Of a stretch of 64,000 bases of DNA, positions 42,090 through 50,762 are shown in pieces. The DNA is from [Actinobacillus] rossii (lineage in GTDB: Bacteria; Pseudomonadota; Gammaproteobacteria; Enterobacterales; Pasteurellaceae), in NCBI GenBank assembly GCA_900444965.1, contig UFRQ01000003.1, positions 1,364,001 through 1,428,000 of the forward strand, written 5' to 3'. A program made the translations under genes and the position numbers. Below the pieces are notes generated by a model. It saw nothing but the letters and a program-made list of their open reading frames with translations. It ran no database searches and was not told the origin of the DNA. The number at the start of each line of letters is the position of its first letter. The stretch's first letter is position 1.

Positions 42090-43290
42090 TGTAGAAGATC
42101 AAACCTAATCTGACAGTCCCCGTTTAAAATTACCGTGTCTGTCAGATTAATTTGAGCTTAAATTCTTTTCTGCCCAAATCCCTTTTCCATCAAGTAATGT
42201 TGCCATCGGTGTTCTGCCACAGCACATTTTTCCTTGATGTGTTCGATGGTGATTATAATACATTAACCACTCATCTAAATCAGCTTGTAATGTCGCTAAA
42301 TCCATATATATTTTCTTCCTAAATGCGACTTGGTAAAATTCTTGTAAGATAGTCTTATGAAAACGTTCACAGATACCATTCGTCTGTGGATGCTTCACTT
42401 TCGTTTTAGTATGCTCTATGTCATTTATCGCTAAATAAAGCTCATAATCGTGATTTTCCACTTTGCCACAATATTCACTGCCACGGTCGGTGAGAATACG
42501 CAACATCGGTAATCCTTGGGCTTCAAAGAACGGCAGAACTTTATCATTGAGCATATCTGCAGCGGCAATTGCGGTTTTCATTGTGTAGAGCTTTGCAAAA
42601 GCAACCTTGCTATAAGTATCAACAAATGTTTGCTGATAAATGCGTCCAACACCTTTTAAATTACCTACATAAAAGGTATCTTGTGAACCTAAATAGCCCG
42701 GATGAGCGGTTTCAATTTCTCCACTCGATATATCATCCTCTTTCTTACGTTCCAAGGCTTGGACTTGACTTTCATTTAGAATAATGCCTTTCTCAGCTAC
42801 TTCTTTCTCTAGTGCATTTAAACGCTGTTTAAAGTTAGCAAGATTATGACGTAGCCAAATGGAACGAACACCACCGGCTGAAACAAACACACCTTGCTTG
42901 CGAAGTTCGTTACTCACTCGAACTTGTCCGTAAGCTGGAAAATCTAGAGCAAATTTTACAACAGCTTGCTCAATGTGCTCGTCTACTCTATTTTTGATAT
43001 TCGGTACCCGACGAGTTTGATTAAGTAATGCTTCAACACCACCTTGCTCTACGGCTTGTTGATAGCGATAGAATGTATCTCGGCTTATTCCCATCGCTTT
43101 ACAAGCTTGAGAAATGTTTCCGAGTTCTTCTGCTAAATTGAGTAAACCGGTCTTGTGTTTAATGAGCGGATTGTTAGAATAAAACATGAGAGTTTCCTTT
43201 TTTGTTTAGATTGAATTTTAAACACTCATATTCTAAACGGGAAACTCTCATTTTTATAATGATTTGTCAGATCAAGTCTGATCTTCTACA
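42090..43290 (-). mobile_element. IS481-family insertion sequence, 1201 bp
   Basis: Bounded by 26-bp imperfect terminal inverted repeats starting TGTAGAAGATC (42090-42115 and 43265-43290, three mismatches). It holds a single transposase gene. No target duplication is visible at the junctions. It sits inside the prophage and splits a small gene. Confidence 0.9.
42147..43187 (-). CDS. IS481-family transposase
   Basis: A 346-residue DDE transposase. An N-terminal helix-turn-helix (NISQACKAMGISRDTFYRYQQ, about residues 27-47) precedes an integrase core with the DDE residues in TFVDTYSKVAF, LTDRGSEYCG and the Glu of NGICERFHKTIL, ending YYNHHRTHQGKMCCGRTP. It appears intact. The central spacer (ALEKEVAEKGIILNESQ) is a family-specific linker. 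Confidence 0.93.
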   Translation of the reverse strand: MFYSNNPLIKHKTGLLNLAEELGNISQACKAMGISRDTFYRYQQAVEQGGVEALLNQTRRVPNIKNRVDEHIEQAVVKFALDFPAYGQVRVSNELRKQGVFVSAGGVRSIWLRHNLANFKQRLNALEKEVAEKGIILNESQVQALERKKEDDISSGEIETAHPGYLGSQDTFYVGNLKGVGRIYQQTFVDTYSKVAFAKLYTMKTAIAAADMLNDKVLPFFEAQGLPMLRILTDRGSEYCGKVENHDYELYLAINDIEHTKTKVKHPQTNGICERFHKTILQEFYQVAFRKKIYMDLATLQADLDEWLMYYNHHRTHQGKMCCGRTPMATLLDGKGIWAEKNLSSN

Positions 43291-43317
43291 AAATAAGGTA
43301 AGTAATCTTTTTTTCAT
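43291..43317 (-). pseudogene. 5' fragment of the IS-interrupted small gene
   Basis: ATG at 43317 gives MKKRLLTLF, the start of a secretion signal, then the IS begins exactly at a codon boundary. A weak GAGAG ribosome site lies upstream. The combined fragments contain a signal start and a mature part but no recognisable lipobox, so bases may have been lost at the insertion. Confidence 0.65.
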
Positions 43318-43385
43318 CTTTATTCTCTCATTTAGTGTGGAAACTATCTTAAGTTATACATCAAACAAACATTTAATAAAATAAA

Positions 43386-43409
43386 AAAGTGCGACAATTA
43401 TCGCACTTT
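43386..43409 (-). terminator. Terminator after gemA
   Basis: A perfect stem AAAGTGCGA / TCGCACTTT with a 6-nt loop, followed on the minus strand by TTTATTTTATT. It closes the early operon after the GemA gene, so the interrupted small gene beyond it has to use its own promoter. Confidence 0.8.
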
Positions 43410-43416
43410 CTTTAAT

Positions 43417-43824
43417 TTACACATGCCGTCGTTCATACACGGCTAACATCTGAATAATTTTCTTCAACTGCCACGGCTCTAACCAGTTCACAAATTCAAT
43501 ACCAAACGCCTTTTTCGCCATAGCATCGGCATACTTTTGTGGTTTTCCTTGATTGGTTAAAAGTGCGGTAATTTTTGCTAAATATTTTGCTTTATCTGCT
43601 CGTGGCGTTGGACGTTTTTCCTTAAATTTTGTGGATGTAAACACCACACCTTGCTTTCTCATTGCCTGCAACACTTGCATCAACTCCGCATCTGACATTA
43701 CTGCACAACTGTGTTTATCTACGGCATCTAATAAAAACACACGATATTGATTGTCCGTCATCTTTAATTGATTTTTTCCAATATGGATTTTTGTAATCAT
43801 CTGCGAACGTGTTTGCGCTAACAT
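43417..43824 (-). CDS. Regulatory protein GemA (gp16, DUF1018)
   Basis: A 135-residue protein matching Mu gp16/GemA: ITKIHIGKNQLKMTDNQYRVFLLDA at the N terminus and a C-terminal FVNWLEPWQLKKIIQML segment. In Mu, gemA affects host gene expression and DNA gyrase. It overlaps the upstream gene by 7 bases. Confidence 0.88.
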   Translation of the reverse strand: MLAQTRSQMITKIHIGKNQLKMTDNQYRVFLLDAVDKHSCAVMSDAELMQVLQAMRKQGVVFTSTKFKEKRPTPRADKAKYLAKITALLTNQGKPQKYADAMAKKAFGIEFVNWLEPWQLKKIIQMLAVYERRHV

Positions 43825-44381
43825 AATTTAACTCCTTTACGTTGTTCTTCTTTCCATGTCAACCAAACTTGATATTGCGGAGTATCTTTCACGACATCTA
43901 ATCTCCCCATATTGGCATAACGTTCAATATATTGAATATCACCAATGCGTTTTTCTTCCGCAAGGCGCACTTGCTGTTGCTCACCGTGTAACTCTTGTTT
44001 GCCTTGTTCATTACGCACGACGGCAAATTGTGGTTTTGCGCCGTCATACACTTTCTTCAAGTAATTATGGTTAATTAAAGCCACAATATTTTTACTTTCC
44101 CGGCGATTTTTCATCACACAGTTTACCGTTTCCACCAAAGCATGCGCTAATAGCGGGCTAGGGTTATACATCGCCAACACTTCATTCATCAATTTTAACG
44201 CTCGACTATTGGACAATGCAGCTTTATCCGGTCGGAATAGCCCAACATAGCTCACTAATGCACGTGCATTATCCCCCTTTAAGCGAGTAATCAGGCCTAA
44301 CATCTCACGCCCCGCATCATCTTCCAACAGGGCATCTAAATGCAGATCGCTGTGGCAAATCGGGCAACGGCATAGTTTCAT
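43818..44381 (-). CDS. Mu-like early protein with N-terminal CxxC
   Basis: A 187-residue protein. CRCPICHSDLHLDALLED at the N terminus looks like a zinc-binding knuckle. A helical middle part (NDARALVSYVGLFRPDKAALSNSRALKLMNEV) and a charged C terminus follow. It sits directly before gemA in the early operon of Haemophilus Mu-like prophages. I know no experimentally assigned function. Confidence 0.62.
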   Translation of the reverse strand: MKLCRCPICHSDLHLDALLEDDAGREMLGLITRLKGDNARALVSYVGLFRPDKAALSNSRALKLMNEVLAMYNPSPLLAHALVETVNCVMKNRRESKNIVALINHNYLKKVYDGAKPQFAVVRNEQGKQELHGEQQQVRLAEEKRIGDIQYIERYANMGRLDVVKDTPQYQVWLTWKEEQRKGVKLC

Positions 44382-44462
44382 ACTTTTAACTCCTTTTTAA
44401 ACTGGATTTAAAACACATTATTCAGCCCACTTAAACATGGTTAAATGAGCTGTAAATGGGTT

Positions 44463-44768
44463 TTAATAGGGGATATCGTCATCGTAAGTTAATTCTTCTT
44501 CGTCTTCGATCTCTTCTATTAAATTTTCGAATGCCTTAAAAATAGCGCTACACATTCTTTCGTGTATATTCTCGCGAGCACATAAAAATCCTACTTGCTC
44601 ATCGTTAAACAAACTGTAAAACCAGTCTAAATCGCTAAAAGTATGACCTTCAAAATCAACCCTTGACACCTTACCGCCAAATACTTCCGTGTTGGCGCTA
44701 ATCGCTATATCATTTATTGTTCTTTCATCGTCAAAGATGACTTCTAAGACAATTTTGTATTGTTCCAT
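44463..44768 (-). CDS. Acidic early protein of unknown function
   Basis: About 101 residues from the second of two adjacent ATGs, with AAGGAG upstream. It is strongly acidic, with a C-terminal run of Glu and Asp (LIEEIEDEEELTYDDD). No family recognised. The size and charge would fit a DNA mimic or host-factor inhibitor, but that is only a suggestion. Confidence 0.55.
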   Translation of the reverse strand: MEQYKIVLEVIFDDERTINDIAISANTEVFGGKVSRVDFEGHTFSDLDWFYSLFNDEQVGFLCARENIHERMCSAIFKAFENLIEEIEDEEELTYDDDIPY

Positions 44769-44822
44769 CATTTACTCCTTAAGGGTTGCATCTGCAAGCG
44801 CTCAGTGCATTTAATCCATCCA

Positions 44823-45305
44823 TTATTTTGTCATATAACCGCGGTGATAAGTGGGATACTTTGTTCTTAAAATTAGATAACAATTTGTTGTTAATTCAAA
44901 AATACTTCTTGGTAGAGCATTAATATGTAAGGTATTACAAGATGTTCTATTTTCATTCATGCCGAATGGTACTCCAATTGATCGCCAGTATTGCGCTGCA
45001 TATATTGCTACTTCTTCAAGTAAATCCGAATTAATTACAAAGCTTGTCGATCTTATAAATTTACGCAAATCGCCTTTTACTATCATTCTTTGTATTCGTA
45101 TTCTAAACTGGTTATAACTCAACCCGGAACCAGCAGCGAGCGAACTGATATTAAGACACGCAAAGTTGTCTGCTCGTTCTGCTGCATCGTTATCGCTATA
45201 AGTGCCAACTTCATCCCCCATATACTTAACCAGTGAATTTATTGCTATTTTGTTTAATGTTTCATCCCATATATACTCAAGGATATCTTCATTGCTAACT
45301 TTCAT
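44823..45305 (-). CDS. Early protein of unknown function, possible DNA-binding
   Basis: 160 residues from the ATG at 45305, which has GGGAGAAAATA upstream; a 14-codon longer frame has no support. A segment near residues 55-75 (LAAGSGLSYNQFRIRIQRMI) could be a helix-turn-helix. There is no family I can name. It lies in the early operon between two other acidic or unknown genes. Confidence 0.55.
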   Translation of the reverse strand: MKVSNEDILEYIWDETLNKIAINSLVKYMGDEVGTYSDNDAAERADNFACLNISSLAAGSGLSYNQFRIRIQRMIVKGDLRKFIRSTSFVINSDLLEEVAIYAAQYWRSIGVPFGMNENRTSCNTLHINALPRSIFELTTNCYLILRTKYPTYHRGYMTK

Positions 45306-45388
45306 TATTTTCTCCCTAAAAATCAGCATACATGCGTAATTCGCCAACGCCAGCGGTTTCTTGATTTTTTGAGTATTTTTTCCATGTC

Positions 45389-45685
45389 TTAATCCAAATC
45401 ATCAAGATCGATTTGCTCGTCGTCAAACATCCGGATATACTGGACGCTCACCTTTGTTATTTCCCACTCTTCTGACTGCTCTTGTCTTATTACAAGATAG
45501 ACATAATCGTCCTCGTCATAGAGTTCCCAATCACTAGCTTTTGATTCTGCAATTTCACGCGCAACATAACCAATTAAGTTTTCTGCCGAGCTAAACAAAT
45601 TCCATTGGGTTTCATCGTCCACCACTTCTAACACTTCTTTTTTTGATGGTTCGTCAAAAAAAACAACATATTCATAAAATTCCAT
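45389..45685 (-). CDS. Acidic early protein of unknown function
   Basis: 98 residues, very acidic (EYVVFFDEPSKKEVLEVV, ELYDEDDYVYLVI, ending DDEQIDLDDLD), with alternating hydrophobic residues that suggest a small alpha/beta fold. AAGGAG lies upstream. No family recognised. A second acidic protein lies a few genes on. Confidence 0.55.
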   Translation of the reverse strand: MEFYEYVVFFDEPSKKEVLEVVDDETQWNLFSSAENLIGYVAREIAESKASDWELYDEDDYVYLVIRQEQSEEWEITKVSVQYIRMFDDEQIDLDDLD

Positions 45686-45695
45686 ATTTTTCTCC

Positions 45696-45872
45696 TTAAT
45701 TCATCGCATTTTTCACGCTATTTTTAACCTTGCGAATGTCTTTTTCTGCGAAATTGAGTAATTTTTCTGTGTCTTCGAGCATGTCATTTAATAACGTGGT
45801 TTTTACATCGTCTAATAACTGCATAATATCGGCAATTTCTGCCACCATATCTTGTCGTTTTGTTAGCATCAT
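45696..45872 (-). CDS. 58-residue helical early protein
   Basis: Begins MMLTKRQDMVAEIADIMQLL with an excellent GGAGG ribosome site six bases upstream. It is predicted to be helical and amphipathic throughout. A TAAGGAG at its end supplies the ribosome site of the next gene. No family recognised. Confidence 0.6.
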   Translation of the reverse strand: MMLTKRQDMVAEIADIMQLLDDVKTTLLNDMLEDTEKLLNFAEKDIRKVKNSVKNAMN

Positions 45873-45881
45873 AGCTACCTC

Positions 45882-46049
45882 CTACATTTCTTCGATTTCC
45901 ACCACATCATCAATTTCCGTGATTTAGTGTGGGATTTGGTTGATATCAAACTGGTTTAAATCGCAGACACGTTCAGTGACATCTTCAATACTTTCGGCAT
46001 CCACTTGGCATTCAACAAGACAGTACATTCGCACAATATATTTTTTCAT
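45882..46049 (-). pseudogene. Small early gene with an in-frame TAA
   Basis: From ATG 46049 the frame encodes 41 residues (MKKYIVRMYCLVECQVDAES ... NQIPH), then TAA at 45924-45926. The frame then carries on for ITEIDDVVEIEEM and a TAG at 45882, so the natural product was probably 55 residues. No function is known. The C-terminal acidic part is lost. Confidence 0.6.
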
Positions 46050-46057
46050 TTTTCCCC

Positions 46058-46255
46058 CTAAAACGGTTTTCTTAATACACGTTCACAAAATGCAGCACGA
46101 TGTTTGCACCATTCTTTATTACTTGGTGTTCTTGCATTCATCGCCGCTACTGCCCATTGTTCTTTTGCATCTTGTAATTCACCGGCTCGTTCACTTTTTG
46201 CTGCCTGCTCGCTGTAATACTTAAAGCGGTTAAATTTACCGTCATTTTTGCTCAT
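46058..46255 (-). CDS. ANR-family-like regulator
   Basis: 65 residues. The pattern FKYYSEQAAKSERAGELQDA, then W-x-x-A-A-x-x-A-R, NKEWCKHRAAFCERVL resembles the ANR family, small proteins that restrain AraC/XylS-type activators in enteric pathogens. A cognate AraC-type activator is not in this window. This is an early-operon gene. Confidence 0.7.
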   Translation of the reverse strand: MSKNDGKFNRFKYYSEQAAKSERAGELQDAKEQWAVAAMNARTPSNKEWCKHRAAFCERVLRKPF

Positions 46256-46330
46256 AAGGTTCTCCTATTGGGTTTCAAAACACTTTATAAACGCCCCTTA
46301 AATCAGGCTTAAAGGGCATTGAAAAGGGTT

Positions 46331-46435
46331 TTAACCTAACCATTTCTCAATAAGTTTAACTATACATACACAACCTAAACCAAATAAAAACGGCAATAAA
46401 AATACGCCAGCAGCAAGGTAAAGAAATACTTCCAT
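46331..46435 (-). CDS. 34-residue membrane peptide
   Basis: Reads MEVFLYLAAGVFLLPFLFGL and 14 more residues, ending KLIEKWLG. It has one hydrophobic span and a basic end. GGGGGTG upstream of the ATG is a usable ribosome site. The ATG is 3 bases beyond the stop of the DUF3164 gene. Function unknown. Confidence 0.5.
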   Translation of the reverse strand: MEVFLYLAAGVFLLPFLFGLGCVCIVKLIEKWLG

Positions 46436-46437
46436 TG

Positions 46438-47058
46438 TTACACCCCCGCCAAATCTAAACTAATCGGGCGATATTGATCACTATCACCAATACGTTCATA
46501 AATACGTACATAACTTTTCGAACCGACCACCTGAACGCTTTCACTAATCGCTTGCATAGCGTTCAACCAGCGCTTATCGCTAATTTCCACACGACGCAAA
46601 CCTAAAATTCTCGCTGTATTTAAGTTTCCTTCTTTATCCACATTAAAAGCACGTTCGACCAAGATTTTCAGTTCAGGACGACTGCCTTGCGACCAATCTT
46701 CTAAACATTCATCAATCAAGGCTTTCGCTGCTTGAATGCGTTCATCAAACTGAATATGCTCGCTATTGGCGCGTTGAATTTTATATTTACCGTCAAAACT
46801 AAATAACGTCACATTGCCTTTATTACCGCCGATTTTCGCGTGATATTTTTCTGCTGAAAGCTCAATAAAAGCTTCAATATCGCTAAAAATACCGCCTTTA
46901 AATTGGCTCATTTCATCGCTTAGCGATTTCGCTTTTTCCACCCACTCCAACACCAACTCATCACGTGCCTTATCAATCTCTTTCACATTTTCATCAGGTG
47001 TTAATACACCTTTCGCATCTTTCCAATAGGTTTTATCCCCGACTTGAACCTTGCTCAT
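46438..47058 (-). CDS. DUF3164 protein
   Basis: 206 residues from the ATG at 47058 (AGGAG six bases upstream). SFDGKYKIQRANSEHIQFDERIQAAKALIDECLEDW and the C-terminal DLAGV region match DUF3164, a family of the Mu-like early region. Function unknown. It overlaps the next upstream gene by about 26 bases. Confidence 0.82.
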   Translation of the reverse strand: MSKVQVGDKTYWKDAKGVLTPDENVKEIDKARDELVLEWVEKAKSLSDEMSQFKGGIFSDIEAFIELSAEKYHAKIGGNKGNVTLFSFDGKYKIQRANSEHIQFDERIQAAKALIDECLEDWSQGSRPELKILVERAFNVDKEGNLNTARILGLRRVEISDKRWLNAMQAISESVQVVGSKSYVRIYERIGDSDQYRPISLDLAGV

Positions 47059-47248
47059 CACCGACTCCTTTTTCTTTGCCTAATTTCACAACGACTAAGC
47101 GTTGTCCTTTTTCATGTGCTCTTTTGCCTAAAGCTAAATTACGCACTGTTTTTACTTTCAAACCTAAAAATTTCGCTATTTCTTCCGCCGTGCCGTCAGT
47201 CAAATTCTGCTCGCCACGGTAAACTGCATAGATCTGACGACTTCGCAT
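47033..47248 (-). CDS. Small HTH-like early protein
   Basis: 71 residues from ATG 47248, with AAGGAG five bases upstream. The segment GTAEEIAKFLGLKVKTVRNLALGK is likely a helix-turn-helix and the C terminus is basic. It overlaps the DUF3164 gene. It could bind DNA, but there is no family I can name. Confidence 0.58.
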   Translation of the reverse strand: MRSRQIYAVYRGEQNLTDGTAEEIAKFLGLKVKTVRNLALGKRAHEKGQRLVVVKLGKEKGVGDEQGSSRG

Positions 47249-47257
47249 AAACACTCC

Positions 47258-47578
47258 TTAATGAACTCTTTTTTCCTTAATACGATTGGTTTCCCAAATC
47301 ACCTTAATACCTTCCGCCATCATCTGCATTTTGCGGTAACGCCCGCCGTCATTAATTCCACAACCAAATTCAATAGCTCGACCATTCTTTTCCAACAGTT
47401 CGCACACACAGCTATCTCTCACTAAAATACGTGGCTTAATATGGTTAAATTGAATTTCTTTCACTTCCAAGCCGATATAATTAATTGCAATAATCGCCTT
47501 ATTAACCTGCTCAAGGTATTTATATGCCAAGTGATTCACTTTACTTAACGGCTTACAAACTTGTTTTTGTCTTTTCAT
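47258..47578 (-). CDS. Mu-like early protein of unknown function
   Basis: About 106 residues from ATG 47578 (AGGTGG upstream). It is basic, with YLEQVNKAIIAINYIGLEVKEIQ and CELLEKNGRAIEFGCGI as its main blocks. It follows gene B directly, a position often held by small host-interaction genes. No family recognised. Confidence 0.52.
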   Translation of the reverse strand: MKRQKQVCKPLSKVNHLAYKYLEQVNKAIIAINYIGLEVKEIQFNHIKPRILVRDSCVCELLEKNGRAIEFGCGINDGGRYRKMQMMAEGIKVIWETNRIKEKRVH

Positions 47579-47587
47579 AAAATCCAC

Positions 47588-48463
47588 CTAACTGATTAAC
47601 ATTCCGGCATAACTATTAATTAACTTTTCATCAATAGGGCGGTTATGCATTTCCGCCACACGAATAACACCGCGCATTAACTTATTTAATCGTCTTGCAT
47701 TGCCATGGCTTGCTTTAAAAAGTGCGGTGTTAAATTCCGCTGTCCCTAAGCCTTTTTCTGCCAACAACGCCACATCTTCTTCGCTTAAGGCATTACCTAA
47801 ATCACAGGCGATTCCAACTCGGCTATAAAGTTGAGCAAGCTCGCCATATTTCCCTTTCAAATTCACAATCAAACGTGGCATACCTGCCAACACTACGCCG
47901 CAACCGGTTAAATCGTGAATTCGGCGGATATATTCCAAACTTTTCGTACTTAATAACTCAGCTTCATCCACAATAATCAATCGTCCATTTGATAATTTCG
48001 ATGTAATGCGCGTGAACAATTCATGATTTAACCCGGTATCATTCAAGCCTAACTGTTGGCATAAAGTTTTTAATAAGATTTTAGGACTACAACTTGGCTC
48101 AACTTCCACAAAAAGCGTTTCAGGATTAAGCGCTACGTAACGTTTTAATGCCTTAGTTTTTCCTAACCCAGCTGCGCCTGTTACCACAGAAATCTCACCT
48201 TCAACGTGCGCAATATGCACCGCATCTAAACAGCGCTCCGCGGCATAAGTGCTAACAAATTCGTTATTAAAACGGCGTTCTACCACCTTATCTTTCGCAC
48301 GCCCAATCAACCGCTCAACCGCAAGATCGACGTCTGCAACAGCACCTTTATAAGTGCCTTTTAAATACTGATTCACGACGGCTGTTGACTTGCCAATTGC
48401 ATTTGCCACTTGAGTTTGCGTCATTCCATTGGCTTGCATGTAATGTTGTAATTGCTCTCTCAT
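47588..48463 (-). CDS. Transposition target DNA activator B
   Basis: A 291-residue AAA+ ATPase. An N-terminal helix-turn-helix (MTQTQVANAIGKSTAVVNQYL) precedes Walker A GAAGLGKT at 96-103 and Walker B LIIVDEAE at 162-169. Mu B polymerises on DNA, captures targets and stimulates the transposase. It sits directly downstream of A with 3 bases between. Confidence 0.92.
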   Translation of the reverse strand: MREQLQHYMQANGMTQTQVANAIGKSTAVVNQYLKGTYKGAVADVDLAVERLIGRAKDKVVERRFNNEFVSTYAAERCLDAVHIAHVEGEISVVTGAAGLGKTKALKRYVALNPETLFVEVEPSCSPKILLKTLCQQLGLNDTGLNHELFTRITSKLSNGRLIIVDEAELLSTKSLEYIRRIHDLTGCGVVLAGMPRLIVNLKGKYGELAQLYSRVGIACDLGNALSEEDVALLAEKGLGTAEFNTALFKASHGNARRLNKLMRGVIRVAEMHNRPIDEKLINSYAGMLIS

Positions 48464-48466
48464 TGA

Positions 48467-50440
48467 TTAACCTACCTTTTTCTGATAACGTTTTAATTCA
48501 CTTGGTAACATCGGGATTTCGTCCATATCGTCCCAGTTTTGGTGCTTAGTCTTAACCCTTAAGCCGTGCAGTAATTCCGCCGATTCGTTATGTGTAATAT
48601 TGATGACCGGGTTCAATTCCGCATTAATCTCATCCACTTGTTCTTGTTTAAGTTTGAGACGTCGTTGATAACGATCTTCACGCGTTTTTTCGATGAACGG
48701 TTTAGGAAATGCATCGCGTTTATTGCCGTTCCAAATACCATCACAAAGATACGATCCGTCCAGTTTTCGGATAATGACTTTTTCCGCGTCGTGAATATCA
48801 AAACTCACTACAACATCTTCGCCATCCACATTAATCAATGCCTGATTGAAATAATCGTTCTTGAACAATTTCACCCAACCACGCTGCGCCTTACGGATAA
48901 CTTGTGGTCTGAACATATCTCGTGCTTCAACCGGTGTAACATAAAGCACATCGACACCTTTTAATAATTGCGCACGTTTACGCGCTGGCGTGGTGCCGAT
49001 TTCGCGGTGAATGTGTTCTTCGTTATACCAACGCACACCTTCTTCCACCGCATCGATAAACTGTTTCCAGCTGGGTAATTTACCTTGCGCCCATTTTTGT
49101 TTATCGGTGAGTTCCGTGCGTTTTTGCCGTATCGCTTTTTCAAGGCTTATCACTGCCGTGCTGGTTTTTCTCACGGTTTCTCGGTCTGCACCGCCACCGT
49201 GATAGGTGTCAAACTGGCGTGCGATACGTAACAACAATGTTTTGTTCACGCGCTCAATAATCCCACGCCCTTGCGGATTTCCGGGAATCCCTGTTTGGTG
49301 GTTGATTCCCAAACGTGGCAACATCCCTGTAATATCACCGTCTAACATCCAGTTTTTCTCACCACCCCCATTATCGGAGTAGTAAATAGCGGGGATGCCG
49401 TGGCGTTCTACGCCGTGGCGGATGGCGTCTGCGACGGCGAGACAGTTTTCCACAAGGCTGACCGACCAACCCACAATAAAACGGCTTGCCGCGTCCATCA
49501 CTAAAGTAACTTCAGGAATAAACGGTCTACCGTGGTCTGGGTGTGCCACTTTCATTTTCATTGAGTGACCGTCTCCCACCCATACATCATTGGCTTTTAA
49601 CACGCTCCAATCGCGTTTTACATACGTATTCATAGCTCTTAACTCTGCTCCTGTTTTGCGTCCAATTTCTTTAATTAACCGAGGTAGTTTTTCTAATCCC
49701 CGTCGCACCGTGCTTAGGCTTGGCAGTTGTGCCAGTCTTAGCGGTTGATCTGCAAAGGCGACTTGCCAGCGAGCGGCAAATTCATTGTAGGCTTCCGCAA
49801 TGTTCACGCCGTTGGTGTTGCGATACACCGCTAAAAACTCCGGCAACCACTGCAGTTCTTCCGCTTTTTTCGCTTGGCGTTGGCTTGGGGCTAGGGCTTT
49901 TAAACGGTCTTCGGCATTGTCGGCTTTGTGATAATCAATCACCCACTGATTAAGTGTTCTAACCGATAACACACGTCCACAACCGTTACCATTTTTAGCG
50001 TTAGCAGTTTCCACTAAATTCATTAAATCTGCCGATAATTGACCGCACTTTGCGGATTCACAAAGATAAGTCACTGCTTTAATCCGGCTCATACTTTGTT
50101 CCAACTGGCTAACAGCTGCCACTAATGCCATTCTGGCATCTGCTATTTGACGCTGTTTATTTGTTAAAGAACTTAGGTCAACATCTCGCACAACAGGCAA
50201 GCTTGGCTTTTTATTCACCACCGAAACAGCAAATCTATCGCGGATTTCACTTTGGATAGGTTCAGGCATTGACGCTAAAGCATATTCCAAACCACCACCA
50301 CGACCTTCACGCTTACGAGATTGCCAGTTTTCACGTTTGGCTTGAACCGCAATATTTTTAGGGGCTTTGGGAAGAGCTTTTAAACTAAAATCAGCTAATT
50401 CATACACTGAATAATGCGTTTTTAAGCTAATCTGTTCCAT
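48467..50440 (-). CDS. Mu-type transposase A
   Basis: 657 residues, about Mu A length. Residues 1-75 are a Mu-type winged DNA-binding domain, followed by the end-binding region. The DDE residues are D290 (WVGDGHS), D356 (YYSDNGGG) and E396 (RGIIERVNK). A beta-barrel domain and basic C-terminal tail follow. It executes strand transfer of the prophage ends. The gene looks intact. Confidence 0.94.
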   Translation of the reverse strand: MEQISLKTHYSVYELADFSLKALPKAPKNIAVQAKRENWQSRKREGRGGGLEYALASMPEPIQSEIRDRFAVSVVNKKPSLPVVRDVDLSSLTNKQRQIADARMALVAAVSQLEQSMSRIKAVTYLCESAKCGQLSADLMNLVETANAKNGNGCGRVLSVRTLNQWVIDYHKADNAEDRLKALAPSQRQAKKAEELQWLPEFLAVYRNTNGVNIAEAYNEFAARWQVAFADQPLRLAQLPSLSTVRRGLEKLPRLIKEIGRKTGAELRAMNTYVKRDWSVLKANDVWVGDGHSMKMKVAHPDHGRPFIPEVTLVMDAASRFIVGWSVSLVENCLAVADAIRHGVERHGIPAIYYSDNGGGEKNWMLDGDITGMLPRLGINHQTGIPGNPQGRGIIERVNKTLLLRIARQFDTYHGGGADRETVRKTSTAVISLEKAIRQKRTELTDKQKWAQGKLPSWKQFIDAVEEGVRWYNEEHIHREIGTTPARKRAQLLKGVDVLYVTPVEARDMFRPQVIRKAQRGWVKLFKNDYFNQALINVDGEDVVVSFDIHDAEKVIIRKLDGSYLCDGIWNGNKRDAFPKPFIEKTREDRYQRRLKLKQEQVDEINAELNPVINITHNESAELLHGLRVKTKHQNWDDMDEIPMLPSELKRYQKKVG

Positions 50441-50473
50441 AAATGTTCCTTTTTGTAACTTTTACGGTTAAAA

Positions 50474-50740
50474 TCACCACTTGTTATGTAGTGTTGGTCG
50501 TCTATTTCGCTCTGCAAAACGTCCCGCCCAAATCTTTTCTGGGGGAATACCTATCGCATTTGCGACTAAGCGCTCCATTTTGGGATAAGGTTTATCTAAA
50601 ACACTTTTTAAAGTGTTATAGCTAACCTTACCTTCCACGGCTAGGGATCGTAACGACCAACCTTTTTTTCTAAGCTCCGCTAAGATGTCAGCTCTATGCC
50701 AGTCTTCTGCGGTTTTTTTTGAATTATCCAATACACTCAT
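50474..50740 (-). CDS. Ner-like DNA-binding protein
   Basis: 88 residues matching Ner/Nlp: DWHRADILAELRKKGWSLRSLA, an HTH near residues 28-60, and PKMERLVANAIGIPPEKIWAGRF. Ner turns down early transcription and the repressor promoter in Mu. It is the first gene of the early operon. Confidence 0.9.
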   Translation of the reverse strand: MSVLDNSKKTAEDWHRADILAELRKKGWSLRSLAVEGKVSYNTLKSVLDKPYPKMERLVANAIGIPPEKIWAGRFAERNRRPTLHNKW

Positions 50741-50762
50741 TTTCTACACCCTTATTGTTGTA

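Noticed and set aside
42090..43290. Target duplication for the IS481 element
   Set aside because: Flanks CTTACCTTATTT and GATCAGGTAG (minus strand) share no direct repeat of useful length.
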